A stretch of DNA of 64,000 nucleotides from assembly GCF_001815905.1 (NCBI RefSeq), contig NZ_KV823255.1:97188-161187 (forward strand), written 5' to 3'. Below, piece after piece: positions 35,687-45,540 of this stretch. Numbering within the stretch: the first letter of the stretch is position 1; each line of letters starts with the position of its first letter. Source of the DNA: Brevibacterium sp. HMSC07C04 (GTDB taxonomy: Bacteria > Actinomycetota > Actinomycetes > Actinomycetales > Brevibacteriaceae). The notes below the pieces were generated by a model that was given only the letters and a program-made list of their open reading frames with translations, had not been told where the DNA came from and searched no databases. A program made the translations under genes and the position numbers.

Positions 35687-37650
35687 AGGACGCTGCCGAG
35701 ATGCTGGAGACGGCCGTCGCCGCACTGCACGGCAGTCCCCGCGAAGGCCAACAGCAGATGGCCGAGGCTGTGAACTCGGCGTTGGAAAGCGAAACGCACC
35801 TGCTGGTGCAGGCCGGGACAGGCACGGGAAAGTCCTTGGGCTACCTCGTGCCCGCGGTGCGCTATGCCGTCGGCTCCGGCGAGCGGGTGATCGTCTCAAC
35901 CGCAACGCTGGCGCTGCAGGCACAGATCATCGACCGCGACATCCCGCGGCTGGCAAAAGCCCTGCGCGAAGACCTCGGACGTCGACCGAGTGCGGCCGTA
36001 CTCAAGGGACGCCGCAACTACCTGTGCAAACACAAACTCGCCGGCGGATACCCAGATGACGAGGCGGGGCTCCTGTTCGACACGGGAGCTGACGATGCGG
36101 CACACCGGGGCGGATCCATGAGCGCCCTAGAATCTGAGATCGCCCGCATCCGCTCGTGGGAACAGTCCACAGATACGGGCGACCGCGACGATTTGGTGCC
36201 CGGAGTCTCCGACCGCACGTGGTCCCACGTGTCCGTCAACGCCTACGACTGCCTGGGCCAAAAGTGCCCCATGGTCGAAGAATGCTGGGCTGAACTTGCA
36301 CGCACAAAAGCCTCTGGTGCTGACGTCGTGGTCACCAATCACGCCCTGCTGGCAATTGATGCCTTCGGCGAAAACTCAGTGCTGCCGTCCCATGCGGCAG
36401 TAATCATTGACGAAGCCCACGAACTGCGCGACCGCGTGACATCGGCCCTTACCGGCAGTCTGACCGACACGATGCTCTCGGCAGCCCACTCGGCGGCGCG
36501 GAAGCACTCGGGGGCAACACCGGCGGCTCTCAGCGATTTCGACACTGCCCGCACGTCGCTGTCTGATGCGCTGGCGCAGGCGGAAGCGGGTCTGCTGCGG
36601 ATGTGGCCCGAACCCCTGCAGGACGCGGTCGTGGCTGTGCGTGACAGTGCTCGCACACTGCTGAGCGCCTGCGGTGAGGCCGAGCGGGGCAAAGAGGCCG
36701 ATTCGGGCTTGACGGTTGCGCGCGCTCGCATTCAGGAGGTTTTCGATCTTGCGGAGCGCATGACCGACGGCAACGCCAACGACGTCGTCTGGGTCAGCCG
36801 CAGTTCGTTTCGGGGTACGGAGACCGTCAGCCTCGTGATCGCTCCGCTGTCGGTTGCCGGCACCATGCGCCGCGGCCTGTTTGAAGAAGCAACCGTTGTC
36901 GCAACATCTGCAACCCTGGCGCTGGGCGGCCGATTCGAACCGGTCGCAGCGTCACTCGGTCTGGCGGGCCCTGACAGTCCGCGCTATGACAGCCTCGACG
37001 TGGGCTCGCCGTTTGACTACCCCAAGCAGGGCATCCTCTATGTTGCCGGCCATCTGCCCAAACCCGGCCGCGGAGGCCTCAATGTCGAACAGCTCGAAGA
37101 GCTGCGCGAACTCATAGAATCCTCCCGCGGGGGAGCGCTCGGACTGTTCTCGTCGAAAGCCGCGGCCGAGCAGGCAGCCGAATACATGCGCGAGTACACC
37201 GATCTGCCGATTCTGCTGCAGGGCGAAGACGGCCTGGGCAGCCTGGTGCGGTCCTTCAGCTCCGATGCTGACTCCAGCCTGTTCGGCACCATCTCCCTGT
37301 GGCAGGGAGTCGACGTTCCAGGTGATGCCTGCCGCCTGGTCCTCATCGATCGGATTCCCTTTCCCCGCCCGGACGATCCTCTCTCCACCGCCCGCACGGA
37401 AGCCGCCGCCCGCCGAGGTGCCAACGGCTTCATGGCCGTCTCCGCAACTCACGCTGCTCTCAAGCTGGCACAGGGGGCCGGCAGACTCATCCGCTCAACA
37501 TCGGATCGCGGTGTCGTCGCGGTGCTTGATTCGCGCTTGCGAACGGCTCGCTACGCGAACTTCCTCATGGCAACACTGCCGCCCATGTGGAGAACAGAGA
37601 GCCCCGCGGTGGTCCGCGGGGCTCTCGAAAGGCTCAAACCGGAAGATTAG
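35683..37650 (+). CDS. dinG: ATP-dependent helicase, DinG/YoaA family
   Basis: A 655-residue XPD-like superfamily 2 helicase. Walker A GTGTGKS (45-51), DEAH box (243-246) and the four cysteines for a [4Fe-4S] cluster at 115, 190, 195 and 201 are present, so it should be redox sensitive. It unwinds 5'-3' and resolves R-loops or collided forks. GTG start overlapping hflX. Its last codons overlap the convergent lexA 3' end by four bases and contain a 13-bp hairpin. Confidence 0.92.
   Translation: MKDAAEMLETAVAALHGSPREGQQQMAEAVNSALESETHLLVQAGTGTGKSLGYLVPAVRYAVGSGERVIVSTATLALQAQIIDRDIPRLAKALREDLGRRPSAAVLKGRRNYLCKHKLAGGYPDDEAGLLFDTGADDAAHRGGSMSALESEIARIRSWEQSTDTGDRDDLVPGVSDRTWSHVSVNAYDCLGQKCPMVEECWAELARTKASGADVVVTNHALLAIDAFGENSVLPSHAAVIIDEAHELRDRVTSALTGSLTDTMLSAAHSAARKHSGATPAALSDFDTARTSLSDALAQAEAGLLRMWPEPLQDAVVAVRDSARTLLSACGEAERGKEADSGLTVARARIQEVFDLAERMTDGNANDVVWVSRSSFRGTETVSLVIAPLSVAGTMRRGLFEEATVVATSATLALGGRFEPVAASLGLAGPDSPRYDSLDVGSPFDYPKQGILYVAGHLPKPGRGGLNVEQLEELRELIESSRGGALGLFSSKAAAEQAAEYMREYTDLPILLQGEDGLGSLVRSFSSDADSSLFGTISLWQGVDVPGDACRLVLIDRIPFPRPDDPLSTARTEAAARRGANGFMAVSATHAALKLAQGAGRLIRSTSDRGVVAVLDSRLRTARYANFLMATLPPMWRTESPAVVRGALERLKPED
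37597..37626. terminator. Hairpin inside the 3' end of dinG, facing lexA
   Basis: A perfect 13-bp stem (37597-37609 with 37614-37626) and 4-nt loop lie within the dinG coding sequence just before the shared dinG/lexA ends. There is no intergenic space, so this is probably the bidirectional terminator for the convergent pair. Confidence 0.65.
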
Positions 37651-38399
37651 ATGCGCCGGATGACCGCGGTCACAACACCCATGATGGTGGCAAAGGTGCC
37701 GTCAATGGGGGCGTAGTCAGGGTTCTGCGGCAGCAGCCACTGTTTGCCGTCCTTGCGCTTGAGCGTCTTGACCGTGGCTTCGTCATCCAGAAGGGCGGCG
37801 ACTATTTCACCGTTCTCGGCGGTCGGCTGGCTGCGCACCACAACCCAGTCGCCGTGGCAGATGGCCGCATCGATCATCGAGTCTCCGACGACGTTGAGCA
37901 GGAACAGATTGTCGCCGGCGCCGACTAGCTGGCGCGGCAGCACGAACACGTCGTCCACGTTCTGCTCTGCCGTAATGGGACCGCCGGCGGCAATGCGGCC
38001 GACCACTGGAACGGCGGCCGCGTTCGAGGAGCTCTCCACCGCTGGGGCTTCGGCGACCTCAGCGGGGTTGACAACCTCGATTGCCCGCGGACGCTTGGGG
38101 TCGCGCCGCAGATAGCCGAGCTTCTCAAGCTGATTGAGCTGGTGTGCAACAGACGACAGTGAGGCCAGCCCCACCGACTTTCCGATCTCGCGCATGCTCG
38201 GCGGATAGCCGTTGCTGTGCACTGACGCTTCGATGGTCTCCAGCACCTGCCGCTGACGGGCAGACAGTGAACGGTCGTCCGCGGCAGCTGAAGCGACCGG
38301 CAGGGAAGACTCGCTGTCACGGTGCCTGCGGAACGTGCTGACCTCCTTGGCCACATCGGTGTCGCGCGGGCGGCCGCGAGTTCGACGCGACTGAGTCAT
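37647..38399 (-). CDS. lexA: SOS repressor LexA
   Basis: A 250-residue LexA. The winged HTH ('[20 protein letters not shown]', residues 69-88), the self-cleavage site Ala138-Gly139 in 'RIAAGGPI', Ser174 in 'GDSM' and Lys211 form the complete autoproteolysis set. It represses SOS genes until RecA* triggers cleavage; LexA boxes are visible before recA and in its own divergent upstream region. An N-terminal extension of about 40 residues precedes the HTH, as in other actinobacteria. Confidence 0.96.
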   Translation of the reverse strand: MTQSRRTRGRPRDTDVAKEVSTFRRHRDSESSLPVASAAADDRSLSARQRQVLETIEASVHSNGYPPSMREIGKSVGLASLSSVAHQLNQLEKLGYLRRDPKRPRAIEVVNPAEVAEAPAVESSSNAAAVPVVGRIAAGGPITAEQNVDDVFVLPRQLVGAGDNLFLLNVVGDSMIDAAICHGDWVVVRSQPTAENGEIVAALLDDEATVKTLKRKDGKQWLLPQNPDYAPIDGTFATIMGVVTAVIRRI

Positions 38400-38551
38400 G
38401 ACTCTGTCCTCTCAGCCCAAACCCTGACGTTTCTGCCGGTCAGAAGTGTGGAGCAGGTTATGTCAGTGCCTCGTGGGAGGCTCTGAAGCGTGGGAATCGG
38501 ATGCAGTGTTCGAATCCATTTTCACATAGATGTTCGACAAACAGCGGATTC

Positions 38552-38582
38552 TGTTCTAATGTGTGTCTTAGAACATCAGTTC
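38552..38582. promoter_or_regulatory. LexA box and overlapping inverted repeat in the lexA/LysM divergent region
   Basis: GAAC-ATCA-GTTC at 38571-38582 fits the SOS box, followed by GA to complete the GTTCGA half site. It overlaps an inverted repeat TGTTCTAA (38552-38559) and TTAGAACA (38568-38575). It lies 172 bases from lexA and 86 from the LysM gene, so it may serve either or both. Confidence 0.75.
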
Positions 38583-38668
38583 GAATAATGCGAATGGCCG
38601 TGGGGCAAGCGGCCGTCCGCGCCATCGCATTGTCGGGGTCGAAGGCTTCGGCTGTGTTAGGAGGAAGA

Positions 38669-39001
38669 ATGCACACGCTCGCTCGCGCATCGCACCGTTC
38701 GGTAAGGGAAGGCCGGATCTTTTGGGTGCGCCGCATGGTGGCTCTCGCCGTCATTGCAGTGGTTGCTCTGTGTGCTGTCCTCCTCATCCGGCCGGAGGCT
38801 TCGGCTTCGAATGCGGAACCGGCTTTTGCTGATGACACCCGGGTGGTCGTCGTAGAAGAGGGCCAATCACTGTGGGAAATCGCCCGCGAAGCAGCCGGCT
38901 CGGAAGATGTTCGCGACGTCCTTACCGTCATCGTCGACATGAACGGGCTTGACTCATCGACGGTTCACCCTGGTCAGCGTATTCTCGTGCCCTCCCGATA
39001 G
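38669..39001 (+). CDS. LysM-domain membrane-anchored protein
   Basis: A 110-residue protein: basic N-terminus, one membrane helix ('MVALAVIAVVALCAVLLI'), then an extracytoplasmic LysM domain ('VVEEGQSLWEIAREA...HPGQRILVPS'). LysM binds peptidoglycan. In corynebacteria and relatives the gene divergent from lexA encodes a small SOS-induced cell-division suppressor (DivS/ChiZ-like), and this protein has the matching layout and an SOS box upstream. TTAGGAGGAAG precedes the ATG. Division control is inferred from position. Confidence 0.82.
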   Translation: MHTLARASHRSVREGRIFWVRRMVALAVIAVVALCAVLLIRPEASASNAEPAFADDTRVVVVEEGQSLWEIAREAAGSEDVRDVLTVIVDMNGLDSSTVHPGQRILVPSR

Positions 39002-39055
39002 GATTGGGGCGACCGCGCCGCGCGGTCGGTCGCAGCCGAACGGAAACGAGGATTG

Positions 39056-39661
39056 ATGCCCCAGAGGATCGGGACGGCGTCACGTCATACCAGCGAATCA
39101 AAGGTCGACGTCACAATTGATCTTGACGGAACAGGGAAGTCCGAGATCTCCACGGGCGTGCCTTTCTATGACCACATGCTTGACGCTCTGGCCCGCCACT
39201 CTCTGTGCGACCTGACGGTCAAGGCCGAAGGCGACATCGATATCGACGTCCACCACACTGTCGAAGACACCGCCATCACCATCGGTTGGGCGCTGAAAGA
39301 CGCGGTCGGAGACAAAGCGGGCATTCGACGCTACGGCGACGCTGCCGTTCCCCTTGACGAAGCCCTCGCACAGGCCGTTGTCGACATCAGCGGTCGCCCG
39401 TACTTCGTCCACACCGGTGAACCCGAGGGCTTCCAGTACGCCATGATCGGCGGTCACTTCACCGGCTCTATGGTCAGCCACGCTTTGGAATCTCTGTCCA
39501 TCAACGCGGGGCTGACCGTCCATCTCGCGCTCGTCGCCGGCCGGGACCCCCACCACATAGCGGAAGCAGAATTCAAAGCCTTCGCTCGCGCCCTTCGCAT
39601 GGCACTTGAAGCCGACCCGCGCACCGGTGGGGCCATCCCCTCCACAAAGGGGGCCCTGTGA
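39056..39661 (+). CDS. hisB: Imidazoleglycerol-phosphate dehydratase
   Basis: A 201-residue HisB (dehydratase only). The paired metal-binding motifs are present: 'HHTVED' and '[17 protein letters not shown]', along with '[10 protein letters not shown]'. It carries out the sixth step of histidine synthesis. ATG 39056 is used with GAGG upstream; a TTG three bases earlier is less likely. hisC and hisD, which often lie just before hisB in this order, are absent here. Confidence 0.95.
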   Translation: MPQRIGTASRHTSESKVDVTIDLDGTGKSEISTGVPFYDHMLDALARHSLCDLTVKAEGDIDIDVHHTVEDTAITIGWALKDAVGDKAGIRRYGDAAVPLDEALAQAVVDISGRPYFVHTGEPEGFQYAMIGGHFTGSMVSHALESLSINAGLTVHLALVAGRDPHHIAEAEFKAFARALRMALEADPRTGGAIPSTKGAL

Positions 39662-40254
39662 ACACGGCGCTCGTAGTCACACCCTTCGGCGATCCCAAGC
39701 AGCTCGCTGCGGCTTGCGTGCTCAGCGACATTCGCGGCTCCGTCGTGCCCGTCGGCGGCTTCTCGGCCATTGTTCTTGACAACGCCAGCCGCGAACACGC
39801 CACGGAAGTCACCCAGAAGCTGTCGAAAATGGCAGGCCGCTACGAAGTCCTGCTGCTCGTCCGCGAAGACGACGCCATCGCGTCCGGGCATTACCGCGCC
39901 GGCAAACGGCAATCGGAAGTTCCCGCGGGGCTGGCCCTGCAGAATCTGCCCGAGGACGTTGAACGCCTGCTGCTGGGGCAAGCTGAGCCTGCCGACATCG
40001 AAGGCGCCCAGCACACAGCCGACATCAGCAAAATGCAGGCAAGCGCACTGACCATGACGGGTGCCCGCGCTGCAATTGCGCGCACCGCAATCGTCTGGAT
40101 GATCGTGGCCGCGGCTGCGTTCATCGCGCTGGTCATCGGCGCCGTTGTCGCCCTCAGCGGCCCCTGGTACATGTGGATTGCCACGGCACTGGCCGCGGGT
40201 GTGTTCGGATTCAGCCTCTTCCGCATCAACAAGCTGCTTGGTCGCAGACAATGA
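39658..40254 (+). CDS. Hypothetical membrane protein in the his cluster
   Basis: A 198-residue protein with a soluble N-terminal part and two membrane helices near the C-terminus (about 142-166 and 170-190). It is coupled on both sides (GTGA with hisB, ATGA with hisH). An uncharacterised protein at this place is found in related actinobacteria, so it is a fixed member of the cluster rather than an accident, but no enzyme motif is visible. Confidence 0.7.
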   Translation: MNTALVVTPFGDPKQLAAACVLSDIRGSVVPVGGFSAIVLDNASREHATEVTQKLSKMAGRYEVLLLVREDDAIASGHYRAGKRQSEVPAGLALQNLPEDVERLLLGQAEPADIEGAQHTADISKMQASALTMTGARAAIARTAIVWMIVAAAAFIALVIGAVVALSGPWYMWIATALAAGVFGFSLFRINKLLGRRQ

Positions 40255-40871
40255 CCACGGTAGCCGTTCTCGATGCCGGGTCGGGCAATGTGCGCTCTGC
40301 GGTGCGGGCGCTCGAAGCCGCCGGCGCTGAGGTCCAGCTGACCGCCCAGCCGCAGTACCTGCTTTCGGCTGACGGGCTCGTAGTGCCGGGCGTCGGGGCC
40401 TTCGCATCCGTCATGGACGAACTGCGAGCCGTTGGCGCGCCCGCCATTATCCGCGAAAGGATTGAACGCGGGATGCCGGTCTTGGGCATCTGCGTGGGCC
40501 TGCAGGTCATGTTCGACCAGGGCACCGAACACGGTCTGACTGCCGAAGGCCTCGGCTTGTGGAATGGGTCTGTGACAAAGCTTTCAGCCCCCGTTGTTCC
40601 CCACATGGGGTGGACCACGGTGCGGCCACCGCAAGGTTCGCTGCTGTTCAACGGAATCACCGAAGAACACTTCTACTTCGTCCACTCCTATGCGGCACAC
40701 ACAGCGCCCAGCACAGGGGAAGCAACGTACGCAGAGCACGGCGAAAAGTTCATTGCCGCGGTTGAGGACGGCCCTCTGAGCGCTGTGCAGTTCCATCCGG
40801 AAAAATCTGGTTCGGCAGGGCTGAAGCTTCTTGCCAACTGGATCGCAGGCCTCGACGATTCCCACACCTAG
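40251..40871 (+). CDS. hisH: Imidazole glycerol phosphate synthase subunit HisH
   Basis: A 206-residue glutamine amidotransferase. The catalytic triad is visible: Cys in '[10 protein letters not shown]', and His and Glu in 'QFHPEKSG'. It delivers ammonia to HisF, which is not in the window. Starts ATG overlapping the previous stop; longer readings add shadow sequence. Confidence 0.95.
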   Translation: MTTVAVLDAGSGNVRSAVRALEAAGAEVQLTAQPQYLLSADGLVVPGVGAFASVMDELRAVGAPAIIRERIERGMPVLGICVGLQVMFDQGTEHGLTAEGLGLWNGSVTKLSAPVVPHMGWTTVRPPQGSLLFNGITEEHFYFVHSYAAHTAPSTGEATYAEHGEKFIAAVEDGPLSAVQFHPEKSGSAGLKLLANWIAGLDDSHT

Positions 40872-40879
40872 GAGAAACA

Positions 40880-41617
40880 GTGACCGAAGCAGACCGCCTT
40901 GTGCTCTTTCCCGCAGTCGACATTGTCGGGGGCAAGGCCGTTCGCCTGCACCAGGGCGAGGCCGGCACCGAAACCGACTACGGGCAGCCGTTGGAAAACG
41001 CTGTGAAGTTTCAGGAGGCCGGAGCGGAATGGCTCCATCTGGTCGACCTCGACGCTGCTTTCGGTCGCGGTGACAACCGCGAGCTCATCCAGGAGCTCAT
41101 CGCCTCGGTTGATCTCAAGGTCGAACTCTCCGGCGGAATTCGCGATTCAGCGGCACTCGAAGCCGCTCTCGAAATCGGCGCGGCCCGCGTCAACATCGGC
41201 ACTGCCGCAATTGAAAACCCCACATGGACTGCCGACGTCATCCGCCAGCACGGTGACGCCGTTGCGGTTGGACTCGACGTGCGCGGTGATGTGCTCGCCG
41301 GCCGCGGCTGGACGAAAGAAGGCCGAAGCCTGTGGGATGTCCTCGAAGAACTCGAAGCCGCGGGCTGTTCTCGCTACGTCGTCACCGACATCAACACTGA
41401 CGGCACCCTCAGCGGCCCCAACACGGAGCTTCTGCAGAAAATCGCAACGACCACGGGCACGCCGATCACCGCATCCGGCGGCATCTCCTCACTTGATGAC
41501 CTTGTTGCCCTGCGCAAGCTCGTTCCAGCGGGCGTGGACTCCGCAATCATCGGCAAGGCTCTCTACGCCGGTCGATTCACCATGAGCGAAGCACTCGAAG
41601 TCGCCGGGCGTCCATGA
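40880..41617 (+). CDS. priA: Phosphoribosyl isomerase PriA (HisA, possibly also TrpF)
   Basis: A 245-residue (beta/alpha)8 isomerase. '[13 protein letters not shown]' with catalytic Asp, '[10 protein letters not shown]', '[10 protein letters not shown]' and '[15 protein letters not shown]' are the HisA/PriA blocks. In actinobacteria lacking trpF, PriA isomerises both ProFAR and PRA; whether a separate trpF exists cannot be seen here. GTG start with TAGGAGAA. Overlaps the next gene by four bases. Confidence 0.9.
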   Translation: MTEADRLVLFPAVDIVGGKAVRLHQGEAGTETDYGQPLENAVKFQEAGAEWLHLVDLDAAFGRGDNRELIQELIASVDLKVELSGGIRDSAALEAALEIGAARVNIGTAAIENPTWTADVIRQHGDAVAVGLDVRGDVLAGRGWTKEGRSLWDVLEELEAAGCSRYVVTDINTDGTLSGPNTELLQKIATTTGTPITASGGISSLDDLVALRKLVPAGVDSAIIGKALYAGRFTMSEALEVAGRP

Positions 41618-42474
41618 CAGACAGCACGCCAGACGAGCCTCAGCTGCCCGAACACCTGAAAGCTATGTTCGGAGGTGCCGTGAGGCCAGATGGTTCTGCG
41701 TCGCCTGACGGTCATGCTGACTTCGACTCAGCCCGGACGGGCCATCAGGCTGACTCAGCGGGTACTGCGTGGAAGGGTCGTGAACTCAAGCCGAATCCCT
41801 TCGCCGGTGACACCGGCGAAGCTGACCCGCAGGTGACTGCGGCCCTCGACAATGCAACGGCCAATCCTTTTGACCCGACGGCCCACATCGGCGTAGTCGA
41901 GGCGCTCAAAGACTCGCGTGTTTACGCCCCCATTCTTCCGGAAGCGCTCAGCAAGTCCGTGGGGGAACACGGGCTCATGGTCGACAACAGCTCGGATATG
42001 GCTATGGTGCGTCTGTCATCCGAAGACGGCCGCGAGGTCACACCGTGCTTCACTGCCATTCCGCTTCTCACCCAGTGGGGGACTCAGGCTAGGCCCGTGC
42101 CGATCGAGGCCGAGCGCCTGGGCCTGGGTGCAGTTGACGAAGGCTCCCAACTGGTCATCATCGACCCTGGCAGTGATCACGCATTTTTGCTGCGCAGGCC
42201 GGCACTGTGGGCTTTTGTGCAAGGGCACGCCTGGACGCCATCGTGGGCCGACCGGGAAGTCGCGCAGGCCATTGGAGAAGCCGCAGCGCAGTTTCCATGG
42301 ATCGCATCGGTCGGCGCAGGACCAGGCAGCAGAAGGATAGTGACGGGAGGTCCCGAACTGGCAATCATCCTCACACTGGAGGGTGAACCAGATTTCAGTG
42401 CCTTCCAGGCCCGCCTGGCAGAGCACCCCGTCATCGTCGACCGCGTCGATTCTCTGACCATCACCGTCCGCTGA
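41614..42474 (+). CDS. SseB family protein
   Basis: A 286-residue soluble protein with an acidic, disordered N-terminus (to about residue 70) and a C-terminal SseB-like region ('LVVDN'-type '[19 protein letters not shown]', '[12 protein letters not shown]'). SseB-domain proteins follow priA in many Micrococcales; the role is unknown. ATGA overlap with priA. No catalytic motif seen. Confidence 0.75.
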   Translation: MTDSTPDEPQLPEHLKAMFGGAVRPDGSASPDGHADFDSARTGHQADSAGTAWKGRELKPNPFAGDTGEADPQVTAALDNATANPFDPTAHIGVVEALKDSRVYAPILPEALSKSVGEHGLMVDNSSDMAMVRLSSEDGREVTPCFTAIPLLTQWGTQARPVPIEAERLGLGAVDEGSQLVIIDPGSDHAFLLRRPALWAFVQGHAWTPSWADREVAQAIGEAAAQFPWIASVGAGPGSRRIVTGGPELAIILTLEGEPDFSAFQARLAEHPVIVDRVDSLTITVR

Positions 42475-42540
42475 GCTCAAAGGCCATAGCCCACACCCTT
42501 TGCCCCAAGGGCATCAGCCACGTCCGAACCCCGCGGCTGC

Positions 42541-42586
42541 AAGCCGCACCTGACTCCAAAGGCTTTAAGCCGCACGCGCACCTGAC
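42541..42586 (+). repeat. Short direct repeat
   Basis: AAGCCGCACCTGAC (42541-42554) recurs as AAGCCGCAC-GCGCAC-CTGAC ending at 42586, the second copy having a 6-base insertion. Confidence 0.5.
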
Positions 42587-42680
42587 CTGAAGAGCCATAA
42601 GCAGTACAGGCGGATAGCCGCGGGTGCCGCACAACCGCCCTCCACCTCGGCACCCAGCCTGACTTGGGCACCCAGGCGCC

Positions 42681-42780
42681 ATCTGCGCCTACGCTTTAGC
42701 AACAGAAACTCCCGTTAGCAGTGGTTGTCTTCGGGTGGATCCGTTGCTAAGGGGAGTTTGTGTGCGGCTAAAGCGCAGAT
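42681..42780. repeat. 100-nt symmetric inverted-repeat element
   Basis: The two halves pair in four blocks: ATCTGC (42681-42686) with GCAGAT (42775-42780); GCTTTAGC (42693-42700) with GCTAAAGC (42767-42774); AAACTCCC (42706-42713) with GGGAGTTT (42752-42759); TTAGCA (42715-42720) with TGCTAA (42745-42750). Bulges and one G-G mismatch separate them, with a 24-nt loop. It resembles a mobile palindrome or structured RNA; no T tract. See findings. Confidence 0.65.
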
Positions 42781-42885
42781 TCCGGCTCAGGGGTGCTTCC
42801 GTACGGTCTGAACTCGCCAGAAGGGCATGTGCGAGAAACCGCAAGCGCTGCAACGCCCCCGCCCACCAAAACAACACCCAAACGC

Positions 42886-42934
42886 AAAAACACGAACGCC
42901 CCGACAGAGAATCTGCCGGGGCGCCCGTGTTTTC
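42886..42934 (-). terminator. katA terminator
   Basis: On the minus strand, stem blocks AAAACACG/CGTGTTTT, CGCCCCG/CGGGGCG and CAGA/TCTG (with small bulges) end in a T-rich run, 61 bases after the katA stop. Confidence 0.8.
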
Positions 42935-42994
42935 AGCCAAAGCCGCGCCAAGCTAACGCATAACGCGCAGCGCAGCTAACGCAGCTGAAGAAGA

Positions 42995-44494
42995 TCAGGC
43001 CTGTTCCTGCTTCTTCTTAGCTTCGGTGACAACAGTTTCGATGCGGTTGCCGAGCTCTTCGTCGACGTTCTTCCAGTACTGGAAGACCTTGGGCAACAGC
43101 TCCTTGTCCCATACGCCCATGACGTGACCGGAGATGTTGTGAACCAGGCGGTCGCGAGCAGCGTCGTCGAGCACGTTGCGCACAAGCTCGCCGGCCTGGT
43201 TGAAATCACCGTCGTTTTCGCGCAGCGTCTGAGCGGCGCGAACGACGTCCGACTGCGGAACGTCAACCAGGTTGACGTCGGTAGCGGCGGACTCATCCGC
43301 ATGCGGGCCGTCGTACGAGTTCGGTGCGTACTCAGGCTGGTCGGCCGGGTACAGTTCGTAGCGCATCTGGCCGTCGCGGCTGTAGTTGTGCTTGGGCGAC
43401 TTCGGACGGTTCACCGGCAGCTGGGCGTAGTTCGGCCCAATGCGGTGACGGTGGGTGTCCGGGTAGGAGAACAGGCGGCCCATGAGCATCTTGTCAGGCG
43501 ACAGTCCGGTGCCCGGAACGAGCGAAGCCGGGTTGAATGCGGCCTGCTCGATCTGTGCGAAGAAGTCTTCCGGGTTGCGGTTGAGCTCCATCTTGCCGAC
43601 CTCGATCAGCGGGTAGTCCTTGTGGGACACCGTCTTGGTGACGTCGAAGATGTTGGTGCCGTAGGTGAAGCCCTCTTCGTAGGGGATGACCTGAACGGAC
43701 AGGGTCCACGTGGGGAAGTTGCCTTCCTTGATGGCTTCGAACAGGTCGCGGCGGTGGAAGTCAGCGTCGATGCCGGCCATTTCGTCGGCGTCATCAGCGG
43801 AGAAGCCTTCGTGGCCGTACTTGTCGATGAATTCCTGCTTCTGGTCCGAGTGGAAGTGGTACTTGACCCAGAAGCGTTCGCCGGCTTCGTTGATCCACTG
43901 GAAGGTGTGGGATGCGTAGCCGTTCATTTCACGCCACGAGCGCGGGATGCCGCGGTCGCCCATGAGGTAGGTGACCTGGTGGGCCGATGCGGGTTCGTTG
44001 ACCCAGAAGTCCCACTGCATGTTGTGATCGCGCAGGCCGGTCTGCGAGCTGCGCTTCTGCGAGTGGATGAAGTCGGGGAACTGGATGGCGTCGCGGATGA
44101 AGAAGATCGGGGTGTTGTTGCCCACGATGTCGAGGTTGCCCTCTTCGGTGTAGAACTTCAGTGCGAAGCCGCGGGGGTCGCGCCAGGTGTCGGGCGAGCC
44201 CTGTTCGCCGGCGACGGTCGAGAAGCGGGCGAGCATTTCGGTTTCGGCACCGGGCTGGAAGACCTTGGCCTTGGTGTACTTGGAAACATCGCCGGTGACG
44301 GTGAACGTGCCGAAAGCTCCGCCGCCCTTGGCGTGGACGACGCGCTCGGGAACGCGTTCGCGGTCAAACTGTGCGAGCTTCTCAACCAGGTAGTAGTCCT
44401 GCAGAAGCGTGGGGCCGTCAGCGCCGAGCGTCAGCGAGTGAACGTCGCTGCCGACTGGGATGCCGAAGTTGTCGGTTGTGCGGTTGGTTGCCAT
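42995..44494 (-). CDS. katA: Catalase (heme, small-subunit type)
   Basis: A 499-residue monofunctional heme catalase of clade 3 length. Distal His54 in '[11 protein letters not shown]', Asn127 in 'VGNNTPIFF', and the proximal heme ligand Tyr in '[14 protein letters not shown]' are all present. It converts hydrogen peroxide to water and oxygen. GGAGGACTC precedes the ATG. It lies 22 bases after a Fur-family gene in the same direction, so probably a furA-katA operon with peroxide or iron control. Confidence 0.97.
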   Translation of the reverse strand: MATNRTTDNFGIPVGSDVHSLTLGADGPTLLQDYYLVEKLAQFDRERVPERVVHAKGGGAFGTFTVTGDVSKYTKAKVFQPGAETEMLARFSTVAGEQGSPDTWRDPRGFALKFYTEEGNLDIVGNNTPIFFIRDAIQFPDFIHSQKRSSQTGLRDHNMQWDFWVNEPASAHQVTYLMGDRGIPRSWREMNGYASHTFQWINEAGERFWVKYHFHSDQKQEFIDKYGHEGFSADDADEMAGIDADFHRRDLFEAIKEGNFPTWTLSVQVIPYEEGFTYGTNIFDVTKTVSHKDYPLIEVGKMELNRNPEDFFAQIEQAAFNPASLVPGTGLSPDKMLMGRLFSYPDTHRHRIGPNYAQLPVNRPKSPKHNYSRDGQMRYELYPADQPEYAPNSYDGPHADESAATDVNLVDVPQSDVVRAAQTLRENDGDFNQAGELVRNVLDDAARDRLVHNISGHVMGVWDKELLPKVFQYWKNVDEELGNRIETVVTEAKKKQEQA

Positions 44495-44516
44495 GAGTCC
44501 TCCTGGGTTGTCGGAG

Positions 44517-44948
44517 TTACAGAGAGTTCCTGAGCTCGCACTGGGGGCACTGCCCCCAGTAGACGACTTCGGCTTCGTCGATTGTGAAGCCGAAGTCCTC
44601 GGCGGGGCTCAGGCACGGAGCGCTGCCGGGTGCGCAGGCGACATCGCGGATGTCACCGCATGTTCGGCACACGAGGTGATGGTGATTGTCGTTGCGGTTG
44701 ATTTCGTATCTGGCCGACGCGAAGCCGGCCGGATCGATGACCCTGACAAGCTGTGTGCGCGCGAACGCGCTGAGCACGTCGTACACCGTCTGCACTGACA
44801 CCGTGCCGAGTTTTTCGCGCACTGCGCGGAAGACCTTGTCGGCGTCTGCGTGGGTGTGGTCGTGTTCCAACACGTCATAGACCGCCAGACGGGGCGCAGT
44901 CACGCGCAGTCCGGCGGCTCTGATCGTGTCGGCAGCACTCGTGGTCAC
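44517..44948 (-). CDS. furA: Fur-family regulator (FurA-like)
   Basis: A 143-residue Fur protein: N-terminal winged helix ('[15 protein letters not shown]', '[13 protein letters not shown]') and a dimerisation domain with '[15 protein letters not shown]' and a C-terminal CPQC pair for structural zinc. The order furA then catalase is typical of actinobacterial peroxide-response operons. GTG start at 44948. A palindrome matching the expected autoregulatory operator lies just upstream. Confidence 0.93.
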   Translation of the reverse strand: MTTSAADTIRAAGLRVTAPRLAVYDVLEHDHTHADADKVFRAVREKLGTVSVQTVYDVLSAFARTQLVRVIDPAGFASARYEINRNDNHHHLVCRTCGDIRDVACAPGSAPCLSPAEDFGFTIDEAEVVYWGQCPQCELRNSL

Positions 44949-44966
44949 AACTCAACCGTAGGCGTT

Positions 44967-44986
44967 TTCTGGAATGAGTCCAAGAA
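44967..44986. promoter_or_regulatory. Candidate FurA operator
   Basis: TTCTGGA (44967-44973), spacer ATGAG, then TCCAAGAA (44979-44986): an imperfect inverted repeat 19 bases upstream of the furA start. On the minus strand it reads CTTGGACTCATTCCAGAA, close in appearance to furA operators described in actinobacteria. Inferred, not proved. Confidence 0.6.
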
Positions 44987-45081
44987 AGGGGAGCCTAACT
45001 CGCCAAAAGGCCGCTCGGCACCACGAGGTGCCGGCTGGGAATGCGTGCTTCGTTTGGAAGTGTCGGGCCGTGCGGGGGAGC

Positions 45082-45480
45082 TCAGGAAACGGGGCCGGTG
45101 TACTTTTCGCCCGGGCCTGAACCGGGAACGTCGGGGAAGGGGGAGGCTTCGCGGAAGGCCAGCTGCAGGCTGCGCAGGCCGTCTCGCAGGGGCCGGGCGT
45201 GCTGGTCGCCGAGGTCGACTGCGGACGAGGTGACAAGACCCGCCAGTGCGTTGATGAGCTTGCGCGCCTCATCGAGGTCCTGTAGGTCTTTGCCATTGGA
45301 CTCTTCAGTGTCTTCGGCCAGTCCGCACTTCACGGCAGCGGCACTCATCAGGTGGATGGCCGCAGATGAAATGACCTCGACAGCAGGTACGTCGGCAATA
45401 TCTCGCAGCGCCTGCTGCTCTGCGCGCGCGTGGTCGGCGGCAGTGTGATCATCGGAAAAAGTGTGGCGGTTTTCTGTCAT
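45082..45480 (-). CDS. DUF1844 family protein
   Basis: A 132-residue protein with the DUF1844 core 'ISSAAIHLMSAAAVKCGL' and 'LDEARKLINALAGLV'. It is small and soluble. These proteins neighbour infC in many actinobacteria, here in opposite orientation; function unknown. The ATG at 45480 is chosen because family members begin shortly before the core and GGGGA lies upstream; the longer reading is unsupported. Confidence 0.8.
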   Translation of the reverse strand: MTENRHTFSDDHTAADHARAEQQALRDIADVPAVEVISSAAIHLMSAAAVKCGLAEDTEESNGKDLQDLDEARKLINALAGLVTSSAVDLGDQHARPLRDGLRSLQLAFREASPFPDVPGSGPGEKYTGPVS

Positions 45481-45540
45481 GTCCCCAAGCTTCCCACATC
45501 CGAGTGTGAAAAACGCCTGAGTGTCGTGTAAGCTGGAGGG

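Larger units (their letters stand above)
42475..42994. other. Non-coding stretch between sseB-like gene and katA
   Basis: This 520-bp gap separates convergent genes and holds no convincing gene; the open frames crossing it have poor coding character. It contains a direct repeat, a 100-nt symmetric hairpin element and the katA terminator, each listed separately. Confidence 0.7.

Noticed and set aside
42689..42940. 83-residue minus frame in the sseB-katA gap
   Set aside because: It runs across the inverted-repeat element and the katA terminator, has no Shine-Dalgarno and no protein-like pattern.
43124..44533. 469-residue plus-strand frame
   Set aside because: Antisense to katA, which has all catalase motifs.
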